NCBI RefSeq assembly: GCF_023074055.1
Contig: NZ_JADPKR010000057.1
Location: 27,226-91,225 of the forward strand
From: Bradyrhizobium sp. 141
GTDB lineage: Bacteria; Pseudomonadota; Alphaproteobacteria; Rhizobiales; Xanthobacteraceae
Direction of reading: 5' to 3'
Length of the DNA: 64,000 nt
Shown piece by piece: positions 27,486 through 36,008 of this stretch. Numbering within the stretch: position 1 is the first letter of the stretch; each line of letters starts with the position of its first letter. A program made the position numbers and the translations under genes. The notes under the pieces were generated by a model. That model saw nothing but the letters and a program-made list of their open reading frames with translations. It searched no databases and was not told the DNA's origin.

Positions 27486-28220
27486 TCAGTGGAACATCTG
27501 CACGGTTGTCGGTTGATAGTTTTGGCCCGGGCTGAGAAAGCGCCGCAGTTGCTCCCTACCCTGCTCCTGCGCTGCAGCCCGCTGGGCGGATTCGAGCGTC
27601 TGTGCGCGACCTTGCGCGGCAACAGTCGCCGTAAGGTCCGCAAGCTGCTGGGCTTGCAGCGCAAGGAGCTGGTTGCCGGCCTGACTTGCCTGGAGCGCCC
27701 CCGCTGCGCCCTGGCTCGCCGTCACGAGGGCGGACATCTGGGTGCGGTTGGCGTCGAGATTGCCGACAACGCTCGCTTGGACCCTCATGGCGTCCTGCAG
27801 CCCGGCAACTGAGTTCTGCCAGCGTGTTTGGGCATTTGCGACCAGGAGCCCATCGGACATGCTCGCGGATGCCGGCGCATAGGTGGTGGAAAACGCGCGA
27901 TCGATCTGCTGGACGTCGTAGGCAATCCGCTGCGCCTGCGAGAGTAGCTGCTGGGTGCGCTGAATCGACTGCTCGAGCTGTTGCAACGATGAATAAGGCA
28001 GGCTCGTCAGGTTCTTCGCCTGGTTGATCAGCATCTGCGCTTCGTTCTGGAGCGAAGTGATCTGGTTGTTGATCTGCTGCAGCTCACGCGCGGCCGTCAG
28101 CACGTTCTGAACGTAGTTGTTGGGATCGAACACGATCCACTGCGCCTTCGCTTCGCGGGGCGATTGGATCATGGTCATGGCGATGATACTTGCCGCCAGA
28201 ATCGGCCGGATGCGGTTCAT
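27486..28220 (-). CDS. trbJ: type IV secretion protein TrbJ (VirB5-like)
   Basis: A 244-residue secreted or periplasmic protein. ATG 28220 overlaps the trbE stop by one base (TGATG) and provides a signal peptide cleaved near AKA-QW (about residue 26). The mature part is helical and rich in Gln (QINNQITSLQNEAQMLINQA, then QLEQSIQRTQQLLSQAQRIA), which fits the coiled-coil VirB5/TrbJ family, thought to sit at the tip of the conjugative pilus. Longer upstream reading runs inside trbE in another frame and is not used. Confidence 0.9.
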   Translation of the reverse strand: MNRIRPILAASIIAMTMIQSPREAKAQWIVFDPNNYVQNVLTAARELQQINNQITSLQNEAQMLINQAKNLTSLPYSSLQQLEQSIQRTQQLLSQAQRIAYDVQQIDRAFSTTYAPASASMSDGLLVANAQTRWQNSVAGLQDAMRVQASVVGNLDANRTQMSALVTASQGAAGALQASQAGNQLLALQAQQLADLTATVAAQGRAQTLESAQRAAAQEQGREQLRRFLSPGQNYQPTTVQMFH

Positions 28221-30652
28221 CAGAGCGCTCCTTGTTGGGCGAGCTGCGGAATGAGATTGCAGGCCCAGCCGAGGTCGCGCGCCTTGAGCCAACCGGTGAC
28301 GAACTCGTCCCTTCCGTGTTCGGCAAGCACCCGATCGACGAGAGCCTGGTCGGCTTTGGACGAGGCGGCCACGAAGGTGAGCGCGATTTCGCCAAGTCCG
28401 AGCTCGAAGAGGCGGTTGCCGCGTCGAGATTGGCAGTAATAGTGTCGCTTGGGGGTGGCGCGGGCGAGGATCTCGATCTGGCGGTCGTTCAGCCCAAAGC
28501 GCCGGTAAATCGCCATGATCTGCGGCTCGATGGCGCGATCGTTTGGCAACAGGATCCGGGTCGGGCAGCTCTCGATGATGGCAGGCGCGATTTTGGAGCC
28601 GTCGATATCGGCGAGCGACTGGGTCGCAAAAACGACGGAGGCGTTCTTCTTGCGAAGCGTTTTGAGCCATTCGCGGAGCTTGCCGGCAAAATCGGCATCA
28701 TCGAGCGCGAGCCAGCCTTCGTCGATGATGAGCAGTGTCGGACGGCCGTCTAAGCGGTCCTCGATCCGGTGAAACAGATAGGCCAGAACTGCGGGCGCGG
28801 CAGAGGTCCCGATCAATCCGTCAGTCTCAAACACCTGGACGGAGGCTTTACCCAGCCTTTCGTGCTCGCCGTCCAGCAACCGCGCGTATGGCCCACCGAG
28901 GCAGTAGGGCTGCAGCGCGCGCTTGAGAGCGTTGGATTGCAGGAGAACGGAGAGCCCAGTCAGCGTCCGCTCGGCAACCGGCGCCGAGGCGAGCGAGGTC
29001 AACGCCGACCAGACATGATCCTTGGTCTCAGGCGTGACCTCGATCCGCTCGCGCGACAGGATCGATGCGATCCAGTCGGATGCCCAGCCTCGCTCGCCGA
29101 GATCGTCGATGCGCGCGAGCGGCTGGAGGGCGACGAGTTCTGACGGATCGAGCGCGCCGCCGAGATCATGCCAGTCGCCGCCCATGGCGATGGCCGATGC
29201 GCGGATCGAGCCGCCGAAGTCAAACGCAATGATCTGCGCCGCGCTGTAGCGGCGGAACTGCAGCGCCATGAGCGCCAGCAGGACCGACTTGCCGGCGCCC
29301 GTGGGTCCGATGACCAGCGTGTGGCCGACATCTCCGACATGCAGAGAAAACCGGAATGGCGTGGAACCTTCAGTCTTACCGAAGAACAATGGGGGCGCCT
29401 TGAAGTGGTGATCCCTCACCTCTCCGGCCCATACCGCAGATAGCGGGATCATATGGGCGAGGTTCAGGGTCGAGACCGGCGGCTGGCGGACGTTCGCGTA
29501 AGTTTGTCCCGGCAGGCTGCCGAGCCAGGCTTCGACGGCATTGACCGTCTCGGCCATGCATGTGAAGTCCCGGCCCTGGATGACCTTTTCGGCGAGGCGG
29601 AGCTTTTCGTCGGCTGCGCGCGGATCCCTGTCCCAGACCGTGACCGTTGCCGTGACGAAGACCTCGCCGATCTGATCCGAACCCAATTCCTGGAGCGCAC
29701 TGTCCGCATCCATCGCCTTGTTGTGGGCATCGGTATCCAAAAGCGCGGAGGCCTCGTTCGTCATCACCTCCTTCAGGATCGAGGCGATCGACTTGCGCTT
29801 GGCAAACCATTGCCGCCTGATCCTGGTGAGGAGCTTTGTGGCATCTGTCTTGTCGAGCATGATCGCCCGCGTCGACCAGCGATACGGGAATGCCAGCCGG
29901 TTCAGCTCGTCGAGAATCCCGGGCGTGGTCGCAGTCGGGAAACCCACGAGCGTCAGAACGCGCAGATGCGCTTCGCCCAGCATGGGTTCAAGACCGCCTA
30001 CCAGCGATTGATCGGCCAGCAACGCATCGAGATACATCGGGATTTCTGGCACGCGCACACGGTGCCGTTTGGTCGAGACCGTCGAATGCAGGTAGGTCAG
30101 CGTTTGCTCGTCATCAAGCCAACCGCATTCCGGCATGAAACCCTCGACGAGCTGCAGGACGCGGCCAGTCCGGTCGACAAAGCCGGCAAGCACCTCGCGC
30201 GCATCCGCTCCCGCAGCGCGATGGCTGCCCTCGTACAGCAGGCGCTCCGCCACGGCCGCACTCTCTGCCGGAGGCAGATAGAGGAAAGTCAGATAGTAGC
30301 TCGACTCATAGTGGCTGCCGGCCTCCTCGAATTGCGCTTTCCGCTCCGCATCCACCAGCGCCGAGGCGACGTCCGGGAATGTATCAGGCGGATAGCGTCC
30401 TGCCGAATGCCGCTGCGCCTCGACGAAGACGGCCCACCCCGATCCGAGGCGACGGAGCGCATTGTTGAGGCGGCCTGCGACAGCAACCAGCTCGGCAGAC
30501 ACTGAGCTGTCGAGATCCGGCCCTCTGAACCGGGCCGTTCGCTGAAAGGATCCATCCTTGTTGAGAATGATGCCCTCATCGACCAGGGCCGCCCAAGGCA
30601 GGAAGTCGGCAAGGCGCGTGTTTGAACGGCGATATTCGGCAAGATTCATCAT
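28220..30652 (-). CDS. trbE: conjugative transfer ATPase TrbE (VirB4-like)
   Basis: An 810-residue VirB4-type ATPase that powers assembly of the mating channel. It begins MMNLAEYRRSNTRLADFLPW, a normal TrbE start; upstream reading overlaps trbD and is not used. The N-terminal CagE/TrbE domain is followed by the Walker A motif GPTGAGKSVLLALM, and the Walker B region TLLIIDEGWLALDD. The motif-C-like SVVFATQSLADIDGSKI follows. Length matches the family (about 810-820). It follows trbD after eight bases. Confidence 0.95.
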   Translation of the reverse strand: MMNLAEYRRSNTRLADFLPWAALVDEGIILNKDGSFQRTARFRGPDLDSSVSAELVAVAGRLNNALRRLGSGWAVFVEAQRHSAGRYPPDTFPDVASALVDAERKAQFEEAGSHYESSYYLTFLYLPPAESAAVAERLLYEGSHRAAGADAREVLAGFVDRTGRVLQLVEGFMPECGWLDDEQTLTYLHSTVSTKRHRVRVPEIPMYLDALLADQSLVGGLEPMLGEAHLRVLTLVGFPTATTPGILDELNRLAFPYRWSTRAIMLDKTDATKLLTRIRRQWFAKRKSIASILKEVMTNEASALLDTDAHNKAMDADSALQELGSDQIGEVFVTATVTVWDRDPRAADEKLRLAEKVIQGRDFTCMAETVNAVEAWLGSLPGQTYANVRQPPVSTLNLAHMIPLSAVWAGEVRDHHFKAPPLFFGKTEGSTPFRFSLHVGDVGHTLVIGPTGAGKSVLLALMALQFRRYSAAQIIAFDFGGSIRASAIAMGGDWHDLGGALDPSELVALQPLARIDDLGERGWASDWIASILSRERIEVTPETKDHVWSALTSLASAPVAERTLTGLSVLLQSNALKRALQPYCLGGPYARLLDGEHERLGKASVQVFETDGLIGTSAAPAVLAYLFHRIEDRLDGRPTLLIIDEGWLALDDADFAGKLREWLKTLRKKNASVVFATQSLADIDGSKIAPAIIESCPTRILLPNDRAIEPQIMAIYRRFGLNDRQIEILARATPKRHYYCQSRRGNRLFELGLGEIALTFVAASSKADQALVDRVLAEHGRDEFVTGWLKARDLGWACNLIPQLAQQGAL

Positions 30653-30660
30653 AGGCAACT

Positions 30661-30924
30661 CTAGGACCTGAGGTGGCTTGGAATACGGACGTGCCGGCGC
30701 ACGACTTCCACGAAATCGGGATCGCGTTTTGCGGCCCAGATGGCGGCCATGTGGCCGACGAACCAGAGGAAAAGGCCGGCAACCCACAGGCGCAGCCCAA
30801 GACCGAGTGCCGCCGCTAACGTGCCGTTGGCGATCGCCACGGCACGCGGCGCACCGCCCATCAGGATAGGCTCGGTGAGCGCACGATGCACGGGCGCGAT
30901 AAAGCCTGCGACAGGCTCCTCCAT
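30661..30924 (-). CDS. trbD: conjugal transfer protein TrbD (VirB3-like)
   Basis: An 87-residue small inner-membrane protein. MEEPVAGFIAPVHRALTEPI is the typical TrbD/VirB3 N-terminus; two hydrophobic helices follow (AVAIANGTLAAALGLGL and WVAGLFLWFVGHMAAIWA). The ATG overlaps the trbC stop by one base (TAATG). It associates with TrbE in the inner membrane. Confidence 0.9.
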   Translation of the reverse strand: MEEPVAGFIAPVHRALTEPILMGGAPRAVAIANGTLAAALGLGLRLWVAGLFLWFVGHMAAIWAAKRDPDFVEVVRRHVRIPSHLRS

Positions 30925-31250
30925 TAGATCACCACGCCGCCGCCGAAGGAGAAGAAAGACAGAAAGAAGCTTGATGCCGCAAAGGCGATGGACAGACCGA
31001 ACACGATCTGAACCAGGCGACGAAAGCCACCAGACGTGTCGCCAAATGCGAGCGAGAGCCCGGTCACGATGATGATGATGACCGCGATAATCTTGGCGAC
31101 GGGACCCTCGACCGATTGCAAAATCTGGTTGAGCGGTTGCTCCCACGGCATATTTGAGCCAGCGGCGCAAGCCGGGATACTGCTCAGCCAAAGGGTCACA
31201 ATTGCCGTGGCCGGAATGCTGGCGCGGCGGAGGGATGAAGGCATCGTCAT
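30924..31250 (-). CDS. trbC: conjugal transfer pilin TrbC (VirB2-like)
   Basis: A 108-residue prepilin. A signal peptide (ending near PACAA) is followed by two hydrophobic helices (KIIAVIIIIVTGLSLAFGD and IVFGLSIAFAASSFFLSFF), the VirB2 pattern. Its ATG overlaps the trbB stop by four bases. In RP4 the pilin is processed and cyclised by TraF, and a TraF-type peptidase is encoded at 51311-50805 in this window. Confidence 0.92.
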   Translation of the reverse strand: MTMPSSLRRASIPATAIVTLWLSSIPACAAGSNMPWEQPLNQILQSVEGPVAKIIAVIIIIVTGLSLAFGDTSGGFRRLVQIVFGLSIAFAASSFFLSFFSFGGGVVI

Positions 31251-32227
31251 GACCGGTCTCCAATTGCAGAAAGGCTGTAATCACCTGATACTCCTAAGCC
31301 GGTGACGCGGGCGAGCTCGCTCAAGCGGCGTTCGGCGCCGCGGCCGCTGAGCACCGCGATCACGTTGATTGTTTCGGCGATAAGCGGCCGGGGGACTGTG
31401 ACAACAGCTTCCTGGACCAACTGCTCGAGTCGGCGTAGCGCCCCGAGCGCCGTTCCGGCATGGATCGTGCCGATTCCGCCCGGATGTCCTGTGCTCCAGG
31501 CCTTGAGCAAATCGAGCGCCTCGGCTCCGCGCACCTCACCAATGGGAATTCGATCGGGGCGCAGACGAAGCGACGAACGGACCAGGTCGGAGAGCGAGAT
31601 CAAGCCGTCCTTCGTGCGGAGCGCCACGAGGTTTGGCGCCAAGCACTGAAGCTCGCGCGTATCTTCGATGAGAACTACACGGTCAGTCGTTTTAGCCACC
31701 TCGGCGAGAAGGCCATTGGTCAGTGTCGTCTTGCCGGTCGAGGTGCCGCCGGCGACCAGAATGTTCTTGCGCGCGCAAACTGCATCCCTCAATGCACCGG
31801 CCTGATCCGGCGTCATGACGCCGACTGCGACGTAATCCTCGAGGCTGAACACGGCGACCGCCGGCTTTCGGATCGCAAATGTTGGCGCGGCAACGACCGG
31901 CGGCAGCAGCCCCTCAAAGCGCTCCCCCGTCTGGGGCAGCTCGGCAGAAATCCGTGGGCTCCCGGGATGAACCTCGGCACCCACGTAGTGAGCCACCACT
32001 CGGATGATTCGCTCTCCGTCAGAGGGGGATATATTCTTGCCAGTATCCGTAAGGCCGCTGGACAGTCGGTCGATCCACAGTCGGCCATCGGGATTGAGCA
32101 TCACCTCGACGATTGCCGGATCTTCCAAAAACCCTGCGATGGCGGGCCCCAACGCGGTACGCAGCATACGCGCTCCGCGCAAGTTCGCTTCTGAATCAAA
32201 AGAATGGATCGCCACGATTTGCCCCAA
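31247..32227 (-). CDS. trbB: conjugative transfer ATPase TrbB (VirB11-like)
   Basis: A 326-residue hexameric traffic ATPase that energises pilus assembly and substrate transfer. Walker A GGTSTGKTT, the Asp-box region VVLIEDTRELQCLAPN and the His box GHPGGIGTIHAGT are all present, and the N-terminal domain ALGPAIAGFLEDPAIVEVML is normal. The start is uncertain: TTG 32227 fits family length, and a GTG four codons inside is an alternative; no strong ribosome site is seen. It is the first gene of the operon. In related elements copG and traG lie directly upstream, but here 10.7 kb of cargo intervenes, so the operon promoter must now be in or near 32228-32400. Confidence 0.93.
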   Translation of the reverse strand: MGQIVAIHSFDSEANLRGARMLRTALGPAIAGFLEDPAIVEVMLNPDGRLWIDRLSSGLTDTGKNISPSDGERIIRVVAHYVGAEVHPGSPRISAELPQTGERFEGLLPPVVAAPTFAIRKPAVAVFSLEDYVAVGVMTPDQAGALRDAVCARKNILVAGGTSTGKTTLTNGLLAEVAKTTDRVVLIEDTRELQCLAPNLVALRTKDGLISLSDLVRSSLRLRPDRIPIGEVRGAEALDLLKAWSTGHPGGIGTIHAGTALGALRRLEQLVQEAVVTVPRPLIAETINVIAVLSGRGAERRLSELARVTGLGVSGDYSLSAIGDRS

Positions 32228-32738
32228 GCTGCTGAGGCCGCTTCGGCGCCCTCATCTGAAGGCAAATAAAAGATAGGTCGTGTGTTACCGCAACAAAGGG
32301 AATATGCCGTTCGTAGTCTAGCGTAGAGAAAGGAACATTTGAAAAGAGCGCCGGCTTGACGCGCCGACCCCTCGGCGGCGAGGCGAGAAATCAGCAATGA
32401 CCAATGATCCGGAGCTTACTATTTTTACGCCTCTCCCGGTCGCGGTGTTTGCTCAGGCTCCGTTGCTTCTCCTGAACCACTGTCGCTCCCTCGCATGGGC
32501 ACGATCGAGCTCCCGCTTTTTGAGGAAGCTCAAACCCGGGATAATGAACCATATCAGCCGGCGGGCTGCCGCAGGCACCAATGCCGACGCTGGTCTGGTG
32601 CACCACCTGAGCGTAATGCCCCTGCACCATTCCCCCTGGAATCAGGCTGGCCTAGTACTGCACGACGATTTCCAACGCAGAATGCAGGCATTCAAAGAGT
32701 GATTTCTAGTCCGCAATGGCCGAGCTGAGATCGCAGAT
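32228..32738. other. region upstream of trbB; weak CAP-domain-like fragment
   Basis: No tra-box is visible here. A minus-strand frame (32630-32391) contains GHYAQVVHQTSVGIGACG, reminiscent of the GHYTQVVW signature of CAP/PR-1 proteins, but the rest does not follow the family and no start is clear. It may be a fragment; I give it low weight. Confidence 0.3.
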
Positions 32739-34034
32739 CTACTTGAGCTGCGCGTGTAGCGAGACATGGTCGAGTTCACCTTCCCACCACGACACAAACA
32801 CCGCGGCAATACCGTTCCCGATGATGTTGGTAAGCGCGCGCACCTCGCTCATGAACTTGTCGATCGAGAATACGATCGCAATGCCCGGGACGAGGTCAGG
32901 ACTGACCACGGTCAACGTTGCGGCCAGGGTGACGAACCCGGCACCGGTAACACCACTTGCGCCCTTCGAGGTGAGCATCGCCACAACGAGTATCGTGAGC
33001 TGCTGGCCGAAGTCGAGATCGACCCCGAGCGCCTGCGCGATGAACAAGGTCGCCAACGTCATGTAAATGTTGGTCCCATCCAAATTGAAAGAGTATCCTG
33101 TCGGCACCACCAGGCCAACGACCGGCTTGGAACAGCCCAGCCGTTCGAGTTTTTCCATCAACTGCGGCAGCGCGCTTTCGGACGACGACGTTCCGAGCAC
33201 GATCAGTAGCTCATCCTTGATGTAGACGATGAACTTTAGAACAGAAAAACCGACCAAGCGCGCGACCAGACCAAGCACAATGATCACGAAGAGCCCGGCT
33301 GTCACGTAGAACAGCGCAACCAAGCCGATGAGTTTACCGAGCGCGGACGGTCCGAATTCGCCGATAGTGTAGGCCATGGCGCCGAACGCCCCGATTGGCG
33401 CTGCCTTCATTACGATCCTAATGACACCAAACACCGCGTGTGCAGCATCGTCGACCAGACTGCGCATCCGCTCACCCCGCTCGCCAAGCGCCATCAGCGA
33501 GAACCCGAATAGGATGGCAAACAGCAGCACCTGTAGCACGTCGCCTCGGGCCAGAGCGCCAACTACGCTATCCGGAATAATATTGAGGAGGAAATCGACC
33601 GCCTTCTGCCCTTCCGCTCTTTTGACGTAGTTGGCTACCGCCGCGCCATCAGCCCTGGGAGCGAGCCCATGGCCGGCCTGAACGAGATTGCCCATCACGA
33701 GACCCAGGATCAGCGCGAAGGTTGACACGATCTCGAAGTAAAGCAGCGCCTTGACGCCGACACGGCCGACCTTTCGTGCATCCTGAACATGCGCAATTCC
33801 GGACACAACAGTGCAGAAGATGATCGGCGCGATCACCATTTTGATCAGCTTGATGAATCCGTCACCAAGCGCTTTGACCCAGCTGTTCGTCCCCACAGCA
33901 GGCCACAACCAGCCAACGAGAACGCCAATCAGGATCGCGATGAGTACCTGGATATAAAGTACATTGTACCAGGGGCGAGATGGCTGGAACAGGGCGGCGG
34001 CTTTGACAGAGCGGCGCTGGCGGTGATTGTACAT
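32739..34034 (-). CDS. dctA: C4-dicarboxylate/amino acid:cation symporter (DctA family)
   Basis: An intact 431-residue transporter of the DAACS family. The serine-rich motif GTSSSESALPQLMEKLERLG, the VPTGYSFNLDGTNIYMTLAT motif and the final TNIIGNGIAAVFV segment are the signature substrate- and sodium/proton-binding parts. Eight membrane helices and two re-entrant loops are expected. DctA brings succinate, fumarate and malate into bacteroids and is needed for symbiotic nitrogen fixation; this could be a DctA or a close GltP-type paralogue, since substrate cannot be fixed from sequence. ATG 34034 is chosen (GTG 34037 overlaps it); no strong ribosome site is visible. No DctB/DctD genes are nearby. 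Confidence 0.9.
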   Translation of the reverse strand: MYNHRQRRSVKAAALFQPSRPWYNVLYIQVLIAILIGVLVGWLWPAVGTNSWVKALGDGFIKLIKMVIAPIIFCTVVSGIAHVQDARKVGRVGVKALLYFEIVSTFALILGLVMGNLVQAGHGLAPRADGAAVANYVKRAEGQKAVDFLLNIIPDSVVGALARGDVLQVLLFAILFGFSLMALGERGERMRSLVDDAAHAVFGVIRIVMKAAPIGAFGAMAYTIGEFGPSALGKLIGLVALFYVTAGLFVIIVLGLVARLVGFSVLKFIVYIKDELLIVLGTSSSESALPQLMEKLERLGCSKPVVGLVVPTGYSFNLDGTNIYMTLATLFIAQALGVDLDFGQQLTILVVAMLTSKGASGVTGAGFVTLAATLTVVSPDLVPGIAIVFSIDKFMSEVRALTNIIGNGIAAVFVSWWEGELDHVSLHAQLK

Positions 34035-34037
34035 CAC

Positions 34038-34572
34038 GCTCGACCCGGCGCCGTGGTACCAAAGAGGGGGGACAATGAAGGCACGGCTTCGCTCAGTGTT
34101 CCCTTAGCGCGGCGCGCACAGGGCACTGACCGCTCTAAACAACCCCGTCCGTCGCCACGGTTTGCCGCCTCTCCCGAATGGGCTTGCGGCCAACGCGAAA
34201 CGAAGTCCTGAATCCCTTCTGAAACCAGCGGTAAAAACTTGAGAAAGCTTCCTTGAGAGTTGGAATGCATCAGCGTCACCACCCATTTCTATCTTTTTTA
34301 GTTGTTCGAAGATGCCACCAGCATCTTATAAGACGCCACCTTTAGCAGCCGGCGACCACTCTTCACCTGGACAGGCATTCTCGCCGCTATCGCGCCGGAT
34401 CGCGACCTACGTTGAAGAAACATTCACCGTAAAGAACTTGTGGTGGTGCGGCTCGCCTGCGTTCACCCCTCACTCGTCCTATCCTCACTTCAGGTGATGC
34501 CCCGACATTCCCAAAGGCATCGACTTTGATCGCAAAACCACAAGGCCGAGAGGACATGGCCAGCAGCATTGC
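34038..34572. other. intergenic, no identifiable gene
   Basis: This stretch between dctA and the TlpA-like gene has short frames on both strands without recognisable families. No sigma-54 promoter of the TGGCAC-N5-TTGC type was seen upstream of dctA. Confidence 0.35.
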
Positions 34573-35787
34573 TCACGCTGCCTCCCTTGGCGATCCCGGT
34601 TGCGGCTTTTCGGGAGCTGTGTTTTGCGGTGTCGAACAACACTCCTCGTAACAGAGCTTGTCACTCCTGTAGCTCGCCAAGGCGTGGAGGGAGCACTGCA
34701 CGAGATCCCGTTTCGCTACATCCGAGGCAGGCGCTGCATCCAGCCATTTCAGCGCCACCTCGACCAATTCGATCGCGCGATCCCTGTTACCGGTCTCGTA
34801 ATAGTACCGAGCGACCGCCCCGTACGAGAGGAACTTCGCGCCCTCGCTGCCTTGGGGCGGATTCGCCGCCAAGATGTGTTCGGAGAGGTCCTTGCCCATG
34901 GCAAAGCGCTCGGCATGTGGGAAACCGGAGTAGTCTTTCGCGGGGTCGAAGAGTTGGCGGATGGCCACGCTCATCCAAACCACGGATTTCTTGTCGATCG
35001 CATCGCGAACCAATTGGCGCAATACCGCCAGGCCCGCCCGCATGTCGCGTATCTTGTGAAGCAACAGTTCCGCGTGAAGCCCACGGAAGGTGACATCGTC
35101 CGGCATCGCAGCGAGTGCCTCCTCAACCCCTGAAAGGGCTGCCGCCCAATCCTTACTATTCATGGCGGCTTCAAGTCTGGCAAAGATCGGCTCCACCAGC
35201 GCTCGCTTCTGCGATAGTTCGCGCTTTCTGCGTCGACCCGTAGTTATCCTCTCCGCATCCAGGGCTTTGGCTTCGTCGCTCACTGCCCAGGAGCCGTTCA
35301 GAACTTTGGGCAACGCGTTATCGAGTTGCGTCGGATGGCCGATAAAGGCGAAGCGGCCGTCACGATCGACCACGAATGACGAGGGAATCCCGACAGAAAA
35401 GCTGGGATCCATCCAAAGCTTGTTCATTTCGCCGGAGTAGTCGAATGCGATCGCGAAGTTCAGATTTGGCAAGCTCTTCGTCAACCAAGCGTCCAAGCTG
35501 GCTCGCGCTTCATCTGCCGTCGAAGCTTGTTCGTGAGCCGCGATGCCTACCACCTCAACTCCGTTGCTCCTGTATTTGCTTTGCAGGATCACCAAATTCG
35601 ACATCGAGGCGATACATGGTCCGCACCACGTCGCCCAAAACTCGATGATGTATACTTTCCCAGGTTCGAACGTTGTAACGGGATGGCCACGTAGCCAGTC
35701 CTCAACTTTGATGGAGGGAGCCGGCGAACCGACTCTCAGCACATTCTCCGCACCGACTTGACTTGCGCTCTCAGTCAGACTGGTCAT
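34573..35787 (-). CDS. cytosolic TlpA/redoxin-fold protein with helical C-terminal domain
   Basis: A 404-residue protein. Residues 18-170 form a thioredoxin-like domain: a redoxin opening (RVGSPAPSIKVEDWLRG), the strand IIEFWATWCGPC with active-site C55 and C58, and the cis-Pro region SFSVGIPSSFVVDRDGRFAF. No signal peptide or membrane anchor precedes it, unlike classical TlpA, so it is probably cytoplasmic. Residues 200-380 are helical and TPR-like (IFARLEAAMNSKDWAAALSG, then GAVARYYYETGNRDRAIELV), suggesting a partner-binding platform. The C-terminus has an odd CYEECC cluster. Neighbours are dctA and an MFS gene. The role may be reduction of a specific protein; this is inference. Confidence 0.75.
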   Translation of the reverse strand: MTSLTESASQVGAENVLRVGSPAPSIKVEDWLRGHPVTTFEPGKVYIIEFWATWCGPCIASMSNLVILQSKYRSNGVEVVGIAAHEQASTADEARASLDAWLTKSLPNLNFAIAFDYSGEMNKLWMDPSFSVGIPSSFVVDRDGRFAFIGHPTQLDNALPKVLNGSWAVSDEAKALDAERITTGRRRKRELSQKRALVEPIFARLEAAMNSKDWAAALSGVEEALAAMPDDVTFRGLHAELLLHKIRDMRAGLAVLRQLVRDAIDKKSVVWMSVAIRQLFDPAKDYSGFPHAERFAMGKDLSEHILAANPPQGSEGAKFLSYGAVARYYYETGNRDRAIELVEVALKWLDAAPASDVAKRDLVQCSLHALASYRSDKLCYEECCSTPQNTAPEKPQPGSPREAA

Positions 35788-36008
35788 TGCTCAAATTCGC
35801 TTTACCTGGCTCTGCGGAGAACAATAGCAAGTCGCATGCCAGCCATCGCTCATTGGTATTTACGCATTTTTCGTATCATTCCTGTCGACCTTGCGACGCT
35901 TGTCGCATATCCGACCAGCTGTTTGGAGCTTCTCAGGCAATCAGTCGGCCGGACGTTCTTGAAGCGCCTGTAGACCGACGAGGCGGGAAGCCATGCAGAA
36001 GGCCGAGT

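Noticed and set aside
29453..30505. A 350-codon plus-strand frame
   Set aside because: It is the complement of trbE and has no motif of its own.
32391..32630. CAP/PR-1 domain gene upstream of trbB
   Set aside because: Only one motif (GHYAQVV) resembles the family; the remaining residues do not fit, so it is not called as a gene.
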